A DNA stretch of 64,000 nt from an uncultured Vicinamibacterales bacterium. GTDB lineage: Bacteria; Acidobacteriota; Vicinamibacteria; Vicinamibacterales; UBA8438. Positions 9,086 to 17,970 of this stretch are shown piece after piece. Numbering within the stretch: position 1 is the stretch's first letter; every line of letters begins with the position of its first letter. The notes beneath the pieces are model-generated. The model was not told the DNA's origin. It did no database searches and was given only the letters and a program-made list of their open reading frames with translations. The position numbers and the translations under genes were made by a program. Location of the stretch: assembly GCA_958295905.1 (NCBI GenBank), contig OY282382.1, positions 3,372,001 through 3,436,000 of the forward strand, read 5' to 3'.

Positions 9086-9313
9086 GCGCGATCTCCGCTG
9101 TCGTCGGTGATTCCGCCGACGTCAATCGGACGGCCAAGCGGCGCCGGCCGACTCCCGCTTCGGCCGCGCCACTTCACGCCATGTTACACCCGGGTCGTGA
9201 CGACGGGCTCCAGGGCGTGCGGTAGAGCGGGTGCGGGAAGGCGGCGCCACACCCACTTTCGGAGTCAATCAGGGGAACGATCTCGTCCAGGCCGGCCGCC
9301 TGCGGCGTCGAGA

Positions 9314-9783
9314 TCACGGGGCCCGGTCGATGGCCGTGATGAGCGGCGACGGGGGCCAAGCTTCACGACGGATGATGTCGGCGTACTTCGCGCTCTGGTC
9401 CACGCACATGACCTTGCGGCCTAGTGGTCCGTCACGTCATAAGCTTCCGACAGACGGACTTGAGTCGATGATGTGATTCTCCTGCATGGGAGACCGTTCT
9501 TGGTTCGAGAAGAGTTCCCCGATAGTCCTAATGTTTATTTGTGGCTATGCACTAGGGGGATGGCGGCTTCCGCGGTCGTGCCGGTACCGGCGAAGGGATC
9601 GAGAACGGTCTCGCCGTGCCAACTGAAGAGCTTGATGAGCCGGCGTGGGATATCGACCGGGAAGACGGCCGGATGCTGCTCGTGCGTCGTGTTCGCGATA
9701 TGCCAGACCGTCTTCGTGTATTCGCGCCACTCTTCCTTGGTCAGCTTGCTCTTCACCTTGATGGAGTCCGTTACTCGGGCCAT
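9314..9783 (-). pseudogene. Site-specific DNA methyltransferase remnant, interrupted by a small transposable element
   Basis: Reading leftward from ATG 9783, 81 residues carry EEWREYTKTVW, HPAVFPVDIPRRLIKLFS and SAM-binding motif I LDPFAGTGTTAEAA, typical of N4/N6 methyltransferases with motif IV placed before motif I. The frame then runs into an AT-rich element (about 9421-9556) and stops. On its far side the frame resumes as LGRKVMCVDQSAKYADIIRR and ends 36 codons later. Deleting the element with one CTAG copy restores a continuous reading. The usual N-terminal SPPY-containing half is absent, so the gene was also 5'-truncated or split. It overlaps the upstream methylase gene by 13 bases. 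Confidence 0.85.
9421..9556 (-). mobile_element. Small AT-rich transposable element (MITE-like), copy 1
   Basis: A roughly 135-bp AT-rich insertion flanked by CTAG on both sides, interpreted as target duplication. The sequence starting TAGTGGTCCGTCACGTCATAA is about 75% identical along its length to a second copy at 33158-33297. It carries no coding capacity. Ends show only weak inverted similarity (GTGGTCCGTCAC versus TGCATAGCCAC), so the parent family cannot be named. Confidence 0.75.
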
Positions 9784-11996
9784 GGATTACCTCCATCGTT
9801 GAAATGATCGGTGAAACGCCGGCGCGTGTCGTCGCGCTCGTCGACGAACAACAACGTCCGCGTGAACCTGCGCAGATAATCCAGGAACTCCACTTCCAGG
9901 CCGAGGGCTTCGAGCAGCAGCGTGTCGATTTCGCCTCGGAGATCTTCACTGGCGTGAGGACGATAGGAGACGGTCTGACGACCGCCGTTGATGCTGATGA
10001 TTCGTTGGGCCTGAACGTTCTCCCAGAGGCGGGAACCGAGATCTGCGAGCGCATGCTTCGCGGGCTCGGTGAACAATCGATCGTTGACGGGCAAGTCGGT
10101 GATGAAGGACCGTGTGACGTGGAATCCATCGCCGGTCACGTGCCACAGCCAGTACGCGATCCGGCTGCTGACGATTGCGAACACGCGATCCGCTTCGGCG
10201 GCGGTCGCCAGGCCCAGGCAGAGCAACTTGCTGGAGCTCCAGGGTACGCGGGGCTTCGGCAGGTCGCGATGAGATCGGAAGGCGTTGAGGAAATTGTAGG
10301 CGGTGCCGGCGACGAAGACGTGCCGATGGAACCGTTCGGCTGTCGCGTCTCGGGGCAGACAGGCGTCGACGGTAGCGCACATGTCGCGCAGGCGGACGGT
10401 CTGTCGCCGCAGGCGGCGGAACACTCGGGCGCACACGTTTCCGTCGAGCTTGGGTACGCCCGCGGCGATCGGGACGCCGGGCAGCGGCGTGAAATCCACG
10501 GTGTCGAACAGGGTGGCGCGCTGGCGGCTGGTCCAGCGCCTGAGCGGACCGGTCTCGATGGTGGTTTCCGTCGTTGGACGGCCGGAAGCATCGGCGCGGA
10601 AGACGATGGTGTTGCGGGTCTTGACGTCCTCTCCGAAGAGCGCATGGGGCTCGCGGTCGAAGAACGCGAAGCGCCAGCGGCCGCCGCTGCGCATGATCGC
10701 CCGGCGTGTGGCTGTCAGTTGAGCGCGGCGGCTGCAGGCGAGCGACAGCGGGACAACCATGCCGGACGAACCGCGGCCGGGAAGGGTCAGCCGCCACATC
10801 ATTTCGACGAATGCGGGGAAGTAGTCCCAGCCCGTGCGGTGACCGGCGGGCAGGGAGGCGAAACGCTGCGTGAGGGCTGCGGCGTCATCTCTGGGGCCGA
10901 TGGCCGCGTACGGGGGGTTCCCGATGACGACGTGCGCTCCGGCGGCGAGGTGCGGGAACGTGTTGCCGAGAAGCGACCCTTGGGAAAACAGGGCGGCCTC
11001 CGTGTCCGCACGCGCCGATGACGGTTGGACGTAGCGGTTGTCGAGCCGCGTCCTGAGGTCGGCCAGGACCTCGAGGGGGTTGGCGTCATGGGGGGCGGGC
11101 GCGGCTACTCGAAACGTGAGGGCGTCGGCAACGCGCAGGTTGCAGCGGATACGATGCCATTGGGACCACGGCGCCGCCTCTGTGGGGCGATCGGACGAGC
11201 GGAGGCATTCGTGGAGCAGGACGAAACAAGCCGCGTTCACCGCCAGTGGATCGACGTCGATTCCGTGGAGGTTGCGTTCGACGAAATCGAGGCGGTCCAG
11301 GCCGGGGCGTCGGCCGGCCGCGAGGTCGAGTACCGCCTTGAGGAACACCCCGGAGCCGCACGCCGGATCAAGGACGAGCGGCGTGTCGACCTCGCGCGAG
11401 ACCGCGTCCAAGGCCTCGCGCGCGATGTACTGGGCGACGTCTGCCGGCGTGTAGAACACCCCGGCGTCCTTTTTGGCGCGCCGGGCTTTCCCCGTACGGG
11501 GGTCCCGCATGACGCTGGCTCTGCTCCCGGGGCCGTGCGCATCGAGAACGTAGGGCAGGAGATCCCGGAGGTCGTCGTCGTGTTCGATGGTCTCGAGCTG
11601 TCGGGTGGCCTCGCGGTCGGCGAATTCGACGACACCGGCGGACAGGCGGCTCGGCGTGGGGATGGCTCCGATGAACCAAGCCTCGGCATCCCGCAACGAC
11701 GCGTTCCGGGACAGCGCTCCGACACAGCGCCCGACGATGCGCATGCTCACGAGGGCCCAGGCCGTCTGTAAGGCGGACAGAGCCGGGGGCCGGAGGGGTT
11801 CTTCGCGCCATCGGCTGGCCAGAACATGGGCTCGCGCCGCGTTGACGGACGGACCCTCCTCGAGACAGCGCCGCACGCGCTCCACGGCGGTCCGCACCGG
11901 ACCGGCGAACGTCTCGGTGGCGGCGGCGAGTGACGTGCCCGGAGCCGGCACGGAAGGGCGATGCCAGCGCGCCGGTGCGACGAGGGAGAGGCTCAT
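9771..11996 (-). CDS. Eco57I/TaqI-type N6-adenine DNA methylase
   Basis: A 741-residue methyltransferase. The start at 11996 is chosen because ATG overlaps the stop of the upstream small gene (ATGA). Motifs are GVFYTPADVAQYI before the SAM site, motif I VLDPACGSGVFL (about residue 208), and catalytic motif IV NPPY in VIGNPPYAAIG. A C-terminal region with WHVTGDGFHVTRSFITDLPV resembles the TaqI-like target-recognition part. This gamma-class layout is typical of type IIG or solitary methylases. No nuclease motif is obvious in the N-terminal 170 residues, so it may act as an orphan methylase. Any partner is the broken methylase downstream. Confidence 0.88.
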   Translation of the reverse strand: MSLSLVAPARWHRPSVPAPGTSLAAATETFAGPVRTAVERVRRCLEEGPSVNAARAHVLASRWREEPLRPPALSALQTAWALVSMRIVGRCVGALSRNASLRDAEAWFIGAIPTPSRLSAGVVEFADREATRQLETIEHDDDLRDLLPYVLDAHGPGSRASVMRDPRTGKARRAKKDAGVFYTPADVAQYIAREALDAVSREVDTPLVLDPACGSGVFLKAVLDLAAGRRPGLDRLDFVERNLHGIDVDPLAVNAACFVLLHECLRSSDRPTEAAPWSQWHRIRCNLRVADALTFRVAAPAPHDANPLEVLADLRTRLDNRYVQPSSARADTEAALFSQGSLLGNTFPHLAAGAHVVIGNPPYAAIGPRDDAAALTQRFASLPAGHRTGWDYFPAFVEMMWRLTLPGRGSSGMVVPLSLACSRRAQLTATRRAIMRSGGRWRFAFFDREPHALFGEDVKTRNTIVFRADASGRPTTETTIETGPLRRWTSRQRATLFDTVDFTPLPGVPIAAGVPKLDGNVCARVFRRLRRQTVRLRDMCATVDACLPRDATAERFHRHVFVAGTAYNFLNAFRSHRDLPKPRVPWSSSKLLCLGLATAAEADRVFAIVSSRIAYWLWHVTGDGFHVTRSFITDLPVNDRLFTEPAKHALADLGSRLWENVQAQRIISINGGRQTVSYRPHASEDLRGEIDTLLLEALGLEVEFLDYLRRFTRTLLFVDERDDTRRRFTDHFNDGGNPWPE

Positions 11997-12223
11997 GAGC
12001 CGGCGTCCGTGTTGTTGCGGGAGAACAAGGGGGTGCGGGCGTCGAGGTGGCGGGAGACCGCCTCGCGAACGACCCACGCGACGGACACCCGTCCCTTCCA
12101 GCCGATGTTCTTGACGTCGGCGTGGTCACCGGCGTCGGAAGACACGGTGACGCGCACGGGACCAGCCTGCCTCGTGGCGGTGCCGGGCTCTGGTTTCTCC
12201 ATTTGTTCGCTCCCGTTCTCCAT
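11993..12223 (-). CDS. Small putative DNA-binding protein upstream of methylase
   Basis: A 76-residue protein with a disordered charged N-terminus and a C-terminal half reading RVSVAWVVREAVSRHLDAR, which could be the helical part of a ribbon-helix-helix or similar regulator. It is joined to the methylase by an ATGA overlap, so both are made from one message. Roles as a controller protein or specificity helper are possible; the sequence does not decide. Confidence 0.6.
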   Translation of the reverse strand: MENGSEQMEKPEPGTATRQAGPVRVTVSSDAGDHADVKNIGWKGRVSVAWVVREAVSRHLDARTPLFSRNNTDAGS

Positions 12224-12382
12224 AGTTCACCACAATGCACCAGCTCGGTGCAAGATGCGATTCGCGCAGCGGTGCGGGAGCGCCTGTCGCGGCGTCGGTT
12301 TCGCCGCCGGTGGCGGACGAGGAACATGAAGCATGAGCTCCTGTCGGCTCAAGGGGTTATCCAGGAGGCTGAGGAGGCTGGC

Positions 12383-12611
12383 ATGGTGGCCGCCAAGTGG
12401 AATAACGGTCTTGGCGCGCGGCTGCCGCGGGGTGTTGGTAGACAACTTCAGCCTGAAGCCCGGCGACGAGTCGGAGGTCGTGGCGGCCACAATCGACGCG
12501 CATCGGGGGGTGAAGGATGTGCGCCGGGCGCAGGCCGTCGACCGCATGCGCGACCGCGGATGGCGTTTTCTGGAGGGCTATGCCTTCGACCGCGATGAGG
12601 CCGACGCTTGA
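12383..12611 (+). pseudogene. AbrB/MazE-type antitoxin, frameshifted
   Basis: The N-terminal reading from ATG 12383 gives MVAAKWNNGLGARLPRGV, the swapped-hairpin AbrB signature (A-K-W-x-N-x-x-x-x-R-L-P). It then leaves frame. Removing one G in the run at about 12431-12437 joins it to VDNFSLKPGDESEVV, the second half of the domain, and to a tail RGWRFLEGYAFDRDEADA. The stop overlaps the ATG of the toxin gene (TGATGA). A single-base insertion therefore appears to have killed an antitoxin that paired with the VapC remnant. Confidence 0.8.
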
Positions 12612-12775
12612 TGAGCGTCTTCATCAACACCAACGTAGGTGCTGAACGAGTTCGCGGCCGTCCTTCGCCGCGGGTTCCGCCCGGAGTGGGACGCGATCGC
12701 CGACGCTCCCGCCGATGTCCGCGCGGCGCTCGGCCCCGTGCGGCCCGTCGACGTCGAGATCCACATCTGCGCCGC
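12611..12775 (+). pseudogene. vapC: VapC-like PIN-domain toxin remnant
   Basis: The first nine codons, MSVFINTNV, match the start of a PIN domain (usually F-x-D-T-N; here the Asp is Asn). The frame then shifts by one base to VLNEFAAVLRRGFRPEWDAIADAPADVRAALGP, which belongs to the middle of the PIN fold. The intervening segment and the C-terminal catalytic part are gone. The remnant runs into the 3' end of the convergent PQQ gene. Clearly non-functional. Confidence 0.75.
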
Positions 12776-12814
12776 CCGAGCCGCTCGTCCCCGGCGGAGA
12801 CCGCTCCTCCCGCC

Positions 12815-14473
12815 TCACTCCGCGAGCGCGAACACGAACAGCGAGTGCCCCGCGGCCAGGGCCACATACTGCCGGCCGTCGACCATGTAGCTCATCGGGC
12901 CGTTGGCGATCATGCCGCCGAGCGGCTTCCGCCACAGGACGTCGCCGTTCTCGGCGTCGAGAATGTGGAAGTCGCCCTCGCGGTTGCCGGTGAACAGCAG
13001 GTTCGACGCGCTGGTGAGGATGCCGCTGCTCGTGACGTCGGTCATCGCCACGCGCCACCGCTGTTCGCCGGTGCGCGGGTCGATCGCGATCACCGCGCCG
13101 CCGCCGGCCGCGTCGGTCCAGTTGTTGATGTGCCCGCGGCGCAGGCTTGGCACGTTGGCCCCGGCCCCGAACGGGTTGGCGGGCCGGCCGCCGAGGAAGA
13201 CCCGGCCGGGCTGATACTCCGCCTCCTGGGCCTCGAACACCGACCCGTAGGCCTCCCACGCCGAGACGTAGAAGAGCCCCGTCTCGGGGCTGTAGGACGG
13301 CGAGTACCAGTTGGTGCCGCCCTGCACGCCGGGGAACGTCGTGGCCCCCGGCGGCTGCGGCGTCTGCACCGGCCGGCCGCTGTCGTCGAGCCCGCTCGCC
13401 CAGTTCACGGGCACGAAGTTCGTGCCGTTGAGGAAGCGGCCGTTCTCGCGGTCGAGCACGTAGAAGAAGCCGTTCCGGTTGGCCCAGAGCATGAGCTTCA
13501 GGGTGCCGCCGGCGCCGTCGGGGGCGTCGATGAGCACCGGTATCTGCACCGAGTCGTAGTCGTAGGGGTCGTTGGGGGTGAACTGGAAGTACCACTCGAG
13601 CTCGCCGGTGTCGGGGTCGAGGGCGACCACCGAGTCGGAGTAGAGGTTGTCGCCGGGCCGCTGCGCGGGGTTCCAGTCGGGGCCGGGGTTGCCGATGCCC
13701 CAGTAGGTCAGGTCGAGGTCGGGGTCGTACGAGCCGGTGAGCCACGCCGACGCGCCGCCGGTGCGCCACGCGTCGTTCTCCCACGTCTCGTGCCCCGGGT
13801 CGCCGGGACCGGGAATGGTGTAGAACCGCCACGCCTGCTCGCCGGTCGCGGCGTCGTAGGCGTCGATGTAGCCGCGGATGCCGAACTCGCCGCCCGCGAC
13901 CCCGACGATGACCTTGTCCTTGACCACGAGGGGGGCCAGGGTCAGGGCGTAGCCGGCGGCGGGGTCGGCGACGGTGGTCTTCCAGATGGGGGCGCCGCCG
14001 ATGGCGTCGATGGCGATGAGGTTGCCGTCGATGGTGGCGAGGAACAGCGTGTCCCCGAGCATGGCCACCCCCCGGTTGACGGCCCCGCAGCAGGGCCGGG
14101 CCAGCGGCGACGGGGTGTGCTCGTACTTCCAGAACACGCTGCCGCGCTTCGCGTCGAGGGCCACCACGTTGTTGACGGGCTCGGTCAGGTACATGATGCC
14201 GTCGACGACGAGGGGGGTGGCCTGGAACGGCTCGAGCGAGTTGGCCTGGAAGATCCACGCCAGCTCGAGCCGATCGACGTTGTCGGGCGCGATCTGGTCG
14301 AGCGTGGTGTGCCGGTTGCTCGAATACGTGCCCGAATAGGTCAGCCAGTTGTGGGGCTCGGCCTCGGCGTTCAGCAGGCGGTCGAACGTCACCTGCGCGG
14401 CGGCCCCGGCGGGCAGGGCGGCGGCGAGCAGCAGGGGAAGAAGGATGCGCCGGGCGCTGGTGGTGGTCGGCAT
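12815..14473 (-). CDS. Secreted PQQ alcohol-dehydrogenase-like quinoprotein with vicinal cysteine pair
   Basis: A 552-residue exported propeller protein. The ATG at 14473 begins a signal peptide ending PAGAAAQ. The W-L-T-Y-S-G-T-Y-S-S-x-R opening, adjacent cysteines in ARPCCGAVNRG (residues 128-129) and the active-site region FQFTPNDPYDYDSVQ match PQQ methanol/ethanol dehydrogenases. The vicinal disulfide there helps electron transfer from PQQ. Blade motifs such as LDPDTGELEWYF recur. It lies 5 bases after the cytochrome gene, so the pair should be an alcohol-oxidising complex with its electron acceptor. Substrate unknown. Confidence 0.92.
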   Translation of the reverse strand: MPTTTSARRILLPLLLAAALPAGAAAQVTFDRLLNAEAEPHNWLTYSGTYSSNRHTTLDQIAPDNVDRLELAWIFQANSLEPFQATPLVVDGIMYLTEPVNNVVALDAKRGSVFWKYEHTPSPLARPCCGAVNRGVAMLGDTLFLATIDGNLIAIDAIGGAPIWKTTVADPAAGYALTLAPLVVKDKVIVGVAGGEFGIRGYIDAYDAATGEQAWRFYTIPGPGDPGHETWENDAWRTGGASAWLTGSYDPDLDLTYWGIGNPGPDWNPAQRPGDNLYSDSVVALDPDTGELEWYFQFTPNDPYDYDSVQIPVLIDAPDGAGGTLKLMLWANRNGFFYVLDRENGRFLNGTNFVPVNWASGLDDSGRPVQTPQPPGATTFPGVQGGTNWYSPSYSPETGLFYVSAWEAYGSVFEAQEAEYQPGRVFLGGRPANPFGAGANVPSLRRGHINNWTDAAGGGAVIAIDPRTGEQRWRVAMTDVTSSGILTSASNLLFTGNREGDFHILDAENGDVLWRKPLGGMIANGPMSYMVDGRQYVALAAGHSLFVFALAE

Positions 14474-14478
14474 GGTGT

Positions 14479-15276
14479 TCACAGTCCCTTCAGCGTGAGC
14501 AGGTAGGCGAGCACATCGGCCACCTCCTGCTCGTCGAGGAGGTCGGTCGCGGGCGGCATCGGCGACTCCGCGGCCGCTGTCAGCTCGCGCAGGCCCGCCT
14601 TCTCGAGCGACCGCAGGCGCTCGTCCTGGTCGATCATCTGAATCGTGTAGGTGTCCTCGTTGAGCCGGCGTCCGGTCAGGACGGTGCCGTCCTCGAGCAC
14701 CGCGCGCACCGGCCGGTTCACCGGCAGCATCGAGCCGGTGGGGTCGAGCAGCGACCGCTGCAGGTACGCGGCGGTGCGGATCGCCCCGACGGCGCTCAGG
14801 TCGGGCGCCGTGCGCGACCCCTCGCCGAACACCCGGTGGCAGGACGCGCAGGCGCCCCGGCCGGTGAACAGCGCGCGGCCGCGGGCCTCGTCGCCCACCG
14901 CGACCGCGCTCAGGTCGACGTCGCGCATCGTGCGCAGATACGACACGAGGCCGGTGAGCTCGGACGCCGTGAACTCGTTCGGCGGCATCGCGGTGCCCGG
15001 GATGCCGGCCCGAAGCAGGCCCATCAGCTCGGCGTCCGAGCCGGCCCGGCTGTAGACCCCGGCGGCGAGATCGACCCCCGCGACGGCATCGCCGGTCTCG
15101 GCGTGGCACTGCACGCAGTTGGCGTCGTAGAGGCGCGCCCCGAACTCGATGTCCGCCTGCTCGTACTGGCCGGCGTGGTCCTGGGCCGCGGCGGCTTGCG
15201 CGCCCCCGGCGGCCAGAGCGGTCAGTACCGCGCGGGCCTTCCATCCGGCCGTCCTGCGTGTTGCGCTGTTCACCAT
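14479..15276 (-). CDS. Dihaem c-type cytochrome, partner of PQQ dehydrogenase
   Basis: A 265-residue periplasmic cytochrome. The ATG at 15276 has GAGGA 8-9 bases upstream and starts a signal peptide ending AAAAQ. Two haem attachment sites are visible: CVQCH near residue 57 and CASCH near residue 143. Likely methionine ligands are in GTAMPPNEF and ESPMPPATDLL. The C-terminal part has the LLDEQEVADVLAYLLTLKG helix typical of cytochrome c/PVC-type domains. It is first in the operon and should take electrons from the downstream PQQ dehydrogenase. Confidence 0.92.
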   Translation of the reverse strand: MVNSATRRTAGWKARAVLTALAAGGAQAAAAQDHAGQYEQADIEFGARLYDANCVQCHAETGDAVAGVDLAAGVYSRAGSDAELMGLLRAGIPGTAMPPNEFTASELTGLVSYLRTMRDVDLSAVAVGDEARGRALFTGRGACASCHRVFGEGSRTAPDLSAVGAIRTAAYLQRSLLDPTGSMLPVNRPVRAVLEDGTVLTGRRLNEDTYTIQMIDQDERLRSLEKAGLRELTAAAESPMPPATDLLDEQEVADVLAYLLTLKGL

Positions 15277-15394
15277 CAAATACGTCCTCAATCCCGGGCG
15301 TCCGCGCCGCGCTGCGGACGCCTGATTCCGTACGTCGAAGGCTCCGTGAAACCGCGGAGACAGACGCCAGTCTGTGGGTACGCGCGGACGTTGT

Positions 15395-15500
15395 CAATCG
15401 CCGCCCGGTCCGCGGGCAGGGGTATCTACGTTGAACTGGGCCGACGTCGAGAGGCCCTCAAGGAGTTGCCAATCGCCGCCGGTCCGCGGGCAGGGGTATC
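15395..15500 (+). repeat. Direct repeat with 74-bp spacing
   Basis: A 30-bp unit containing CAATCGCCGCC and GGTCCGCGGGCAGGGGTATC occurs at 15395-15425 and 15469-15500, immediately before the first copy of the 160-bp inverted-repeat element. Confidence 0.75.
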
Positions 15501-15649
15501 CCACGCTGAATGCACGTGACGGCTGGCCCCGATTCGAGGGGGCGCCACCGTTTTGCCGACCGGCCGTGCCGCGCGAGACCCGCGATGCCGCACGTCTGGA
15601 GCCCCAGCCAGGACCCCACCATGATTCCGCCTGCGCGGAGCGTGGGATG
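15497..15649 (+). mobile_element. 160-bp inverted-repeat element, copy A
   Basis: Non-coding element bounded by inverted ends ATCCCACGC and GCGTGGGAT, with an internal CCCGATTCGAGGGG block and a GATTCCGCCTGCGC block shared by five copies. This copy is diverged and about 10 bp shorter than the others. Confidence 0.75.
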
Positions 15650-15671
15650 GTCCTGCTGCCGCGGGCAGGGG

Positions 15672-15831
15672 CATCCCACGCCGACTGCGCGTGACGGCTG
15701 GCCCCCGATTCGAGGGGTCGCCACCGTCTTGCCGACCGGCCGGCGCCGCGTGAGACCCGCGATTCCGCACGTCCGGAGCCCATGACCCGCCACGATTCCG
15801 CCTGCGCACGGCGGTGGCGGAGCATGGGATG
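15672..15831 (+). mobile_element. 160-bp inverted-repeat element, copy B
   Basis: Same family as copy A, only about 20 bp downstream of it. Ends are CATCCCACGC and GCATGGGATG; the interior has CCGATTCGAGGGGTCGCCAC and CTTGCCGACCGGCCGGCGCC. Confidence 0.8.
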
Positions 15832-15951
15832 TCCGCGGGTGCGCGTCAAGAAAGCGAAACGCCGCCGCTCGAGGCATCCGGCGCGGCTGGCCCCCGCGGC
15901 GCCAGCCGCGCGTCCCCGTGCCGGTGCGGCGCGGCGTTCTGCCGAAGACGC

Positions 15952-16452
15952 CTACCGGAGCGGTATCCGGTTGTCCGGATCGGGCCGGAAGATCAGGTAC
16001 TCGATATCGGTCTCGAGCGCGCTCCACCAGTGCGGGGTGTGCCCCGGAATGATGACGACGTCTCCCTGGGTGACGCGCCGCGACACCCCGCCGCGGATGC
16101 CCGAGCCCCGGACGCTGGTGCTGTTGGGGGCCTGGGCGGGGTCGATCAGCTCGCCTCCGGTGACCAGCGTGCCGACGCCCTCCACCACGTAGTAGATCTC
16201 GGTCGTGTTCACCTGATGCAGGTTCGCGCCCCCGAGCGGCGACTGCGGGCGGAAGACGCCGTACACGCCGACCCGGTAGTCGCCGGTGACCTCGACGACC
16301 CGTATCGGCCGGTCGCTGACGGCGTCGCGGGGCAGCGCGTTGATGAACTTCTGAATGTCCGCCGACGTGACGTCCGTGGCTTGGGGGGCGTCCTGGGCCC
16401 CGGCGGTGAACGCCAGCAGGATGAGCAGCAGGGCGGGGGCGGCTTTGGGCAT
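15952..16452 (-). CDS. Secreted cupin-domain protein
   Basis: A 166-residue protein with a signal peptide (start at 16452, cleavage after FTAGAQ). It has one cupin fold: motif 1 around HQVNTTEIYYVVEGVGTLVTGG and motif 2 around GDVVIIPGHTPHWW. Metal-binding His/Glu/His residues are recognisable in H-x-x-x-x-x-E-I-Y-Y and P-G-x-x-P-H. Single-domain secreted cupins bind a metal and a small ligand, but the reaction cannot be told. It stands alone between repeat elements B and C. Confidence 0.9.
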   Translation of the reverse strand: MPKAAPALLLILLAFTAGAQDAPQATDVTSADIQKFINALPRDAVSDRPIRVVEVTGDYRVGVYGVFRPQSPLGGANLHQVNTTEIYYVVEGVGTLVTGGELIDPAQAPNSTSVRGSGIRGGVSRRVTQGDVVIIPGHTPHWWSALETDIEYLIFRPDPDNRIPLR

Positions 16453-16543
16453 CTGGCTCTCCTCCGAACGCGCGGGGGTTCGATGCCCGGGATTATGGCG
16501 ATCGCCCGCGCGCCGTTCAAGCGGGGGGCGGCGGCGCCAGGAG

Positions 16544-16704
16544 CATCCCACGCTGACTGCGTGTGACGGCCCGCCCCCGATTCGAGGGGCCGCCATCGTC
16601 TTGCCGACCGGCCGGCGCCGCGTGAGACCCGCGATTCCGTACGTCCGGAGCCCCAGGACCCGCCACGATGCTGCCTGCGCACGGCGGTGGCGGAGCGTGG
16701 GATG
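16544..16704 (+). mobile_element. 160-bp inverted-repeat element, copy C
   Basis: CATCCCACGC at the left end and GCGTGGGATG at the right end, with the same internal blocks as copies A, B, D and E. It lies between the divergent cupin gene and the next secreted-protein gene. Confidence 0.85.
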
Positions 16705-16975
16705 GTCCTGGGCGGTGCTTCCGCGGCCGGTTCCCCGGCAGCCCACGCGAGCATTGGCGGCGGCGTTCGGCCGGTCGTGCATCCCATCGGTCCATGGCGA
16801 AAGTCCGGGCTGCATTCGAGCGCGTGACTCTGGTCGCCTCGGAGTGCTATCGTGCATGAGAGTGTCACCCGTACGGCGTGCCGCCGGCCGGACGGCGCCG
16901 TCTGCGGAACGTAGGAATGGCCGGCGTTCGGCCGGTCGGCGTGCGGCCGGTCATTGCGACACAGGGAGAAACGAC

Positions 16976-17941
16976 ATGCGCAGGAGCGCTCTGGTGTTCG
17001 GGGTTCGGATCGCGGCGGTGTGGGCGCTCGCGGCGTCGGGGGCGGCGGCGCAGGCCGGCGGCGGGAACGCCGGGGCCGAGAGGGCGTGGCAGGTTCCCCG
17101 GACGGCGTGGGGCGCCCCCGATCTGCAGGGCGTCTGGGACTACCGCACGATGACCCCGCTCGAGCGCCCCGACGAGTTCGCAGGCAAGGCGGTGATGAGC
17201 GACGAGGAGGCCGCCGCCTACACCGCCCGCGTGCTCGAGGAGCAGGCGGATTACGACCGCGCCCCCAGCGTGCACGCGAAGTGGTGGCTCGACTACGGCA
17301 AGGAGCTGACCGAGGACCGGCGCACCTCGCTGATCGTCGACCCGCCGGACGGGCGCGTTCCCCCGCTGACCGACCGCGCACGGCGACGCAACGCCGAGCG
17401 GTCCGCCCGCCGGCGCGCGCATCCCGCCGACGGCGCCGACTATCGCGGGAACACCGAGCGGTGCCTCAGCTTCGGGACGCCCCGGTTGCCGGGCGCCTAC
17501 AACAACAACTACCAGATTCTCCAGACGCCGGACCATGTCGTCATCGTGTCCGAGATGATCCACGACGCGCGCATCGTGCCGCTGGACGAGCGCCCCTATG
17601 CCGGCATTCCCCAGTGGCACGGCGAGGCGCGCGGTCGGTGGGAGGGCGACACGCTGGTCGTCGAGTCGACCCACTACCGGGACACCGGCGCGTTTCGGGG
17701 CGCGACGGGGGCGGTGCGCTTGGCCGAGCGGTTCACGAGGGTTGGGCCCGACACCGTCCGCTACGAGATCACCGCCGACGACCCGTCCACCTGGGTGTCC
17801 CCCTGGACCCTGATGTTCCCCCTGAAGAAGACCGATCAGGCGATGTTCGAGTACGCCTGCCACGAGGGGAACTACGGGCTCGCCAACATCCTGCGGAACG
17901 CGCGGATCGAAGAGGCGGCGGCGCGCGCGGCCACCCAGTGA
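16976..17941 (+). CDS. Conserved secreted protein (W-G-x-P-D-L-Q-G-V-W family)
   Basis: A 321-residue protein with a signal peptide (ATG 16976, AGGGAG upstream; cleavage near AAAQAGG). Family hallmarks are [21 protein letters not shown] near the N-terminus, [14 protein letters not shown], a [16 protein letters not shown] segment, [13 protein letters not shown] and a C-terminal [14 protein letters not shown]. The same architecture recurs at 55956-56939. The family is abundant in Acidobacteria, but no activity is known to me. The polyphosphate kinase gene follows 29 bp downstream. Confidence 0.85.
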   Translation: MRRSALVFGVRIAAVWALAASGAAAQAGGGNAGAERAWQVPRTAWGAPDLQGVWDYRTMTPLERPDEFAGKAVMSDEEAAAYTARVLEEQADYDRAPSVHAKWWLDYGKELTEDRRTSLIVDPPDGRVPPLTDRARRRNAERSARRRAHPADGADYRGNTERCLSFGTPRLPGAYNNNYQILQTPDHVVIVSEMIHDARIVPLDERPYAGIPQWHGEARGRWEGDTLVVESTHYRDTGAFRGATGAVRLAERFTRVGPDTVRYEITADDPSTWVSPWTLMFPLKKTDQAMFEYACHEGNYGLANILRNARIEEAAARAATQ

Positions 17942-17970
17942 CCCCCGCCGCCGGCAGAACCTGCGAAGTC

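Noticed and set aside
12624-14258. Long reverse-strand frame rich in Arg/His inside the second PQQ gene
   Set aside because: Composition-driven alternative frame of the real gene 12815-14473.
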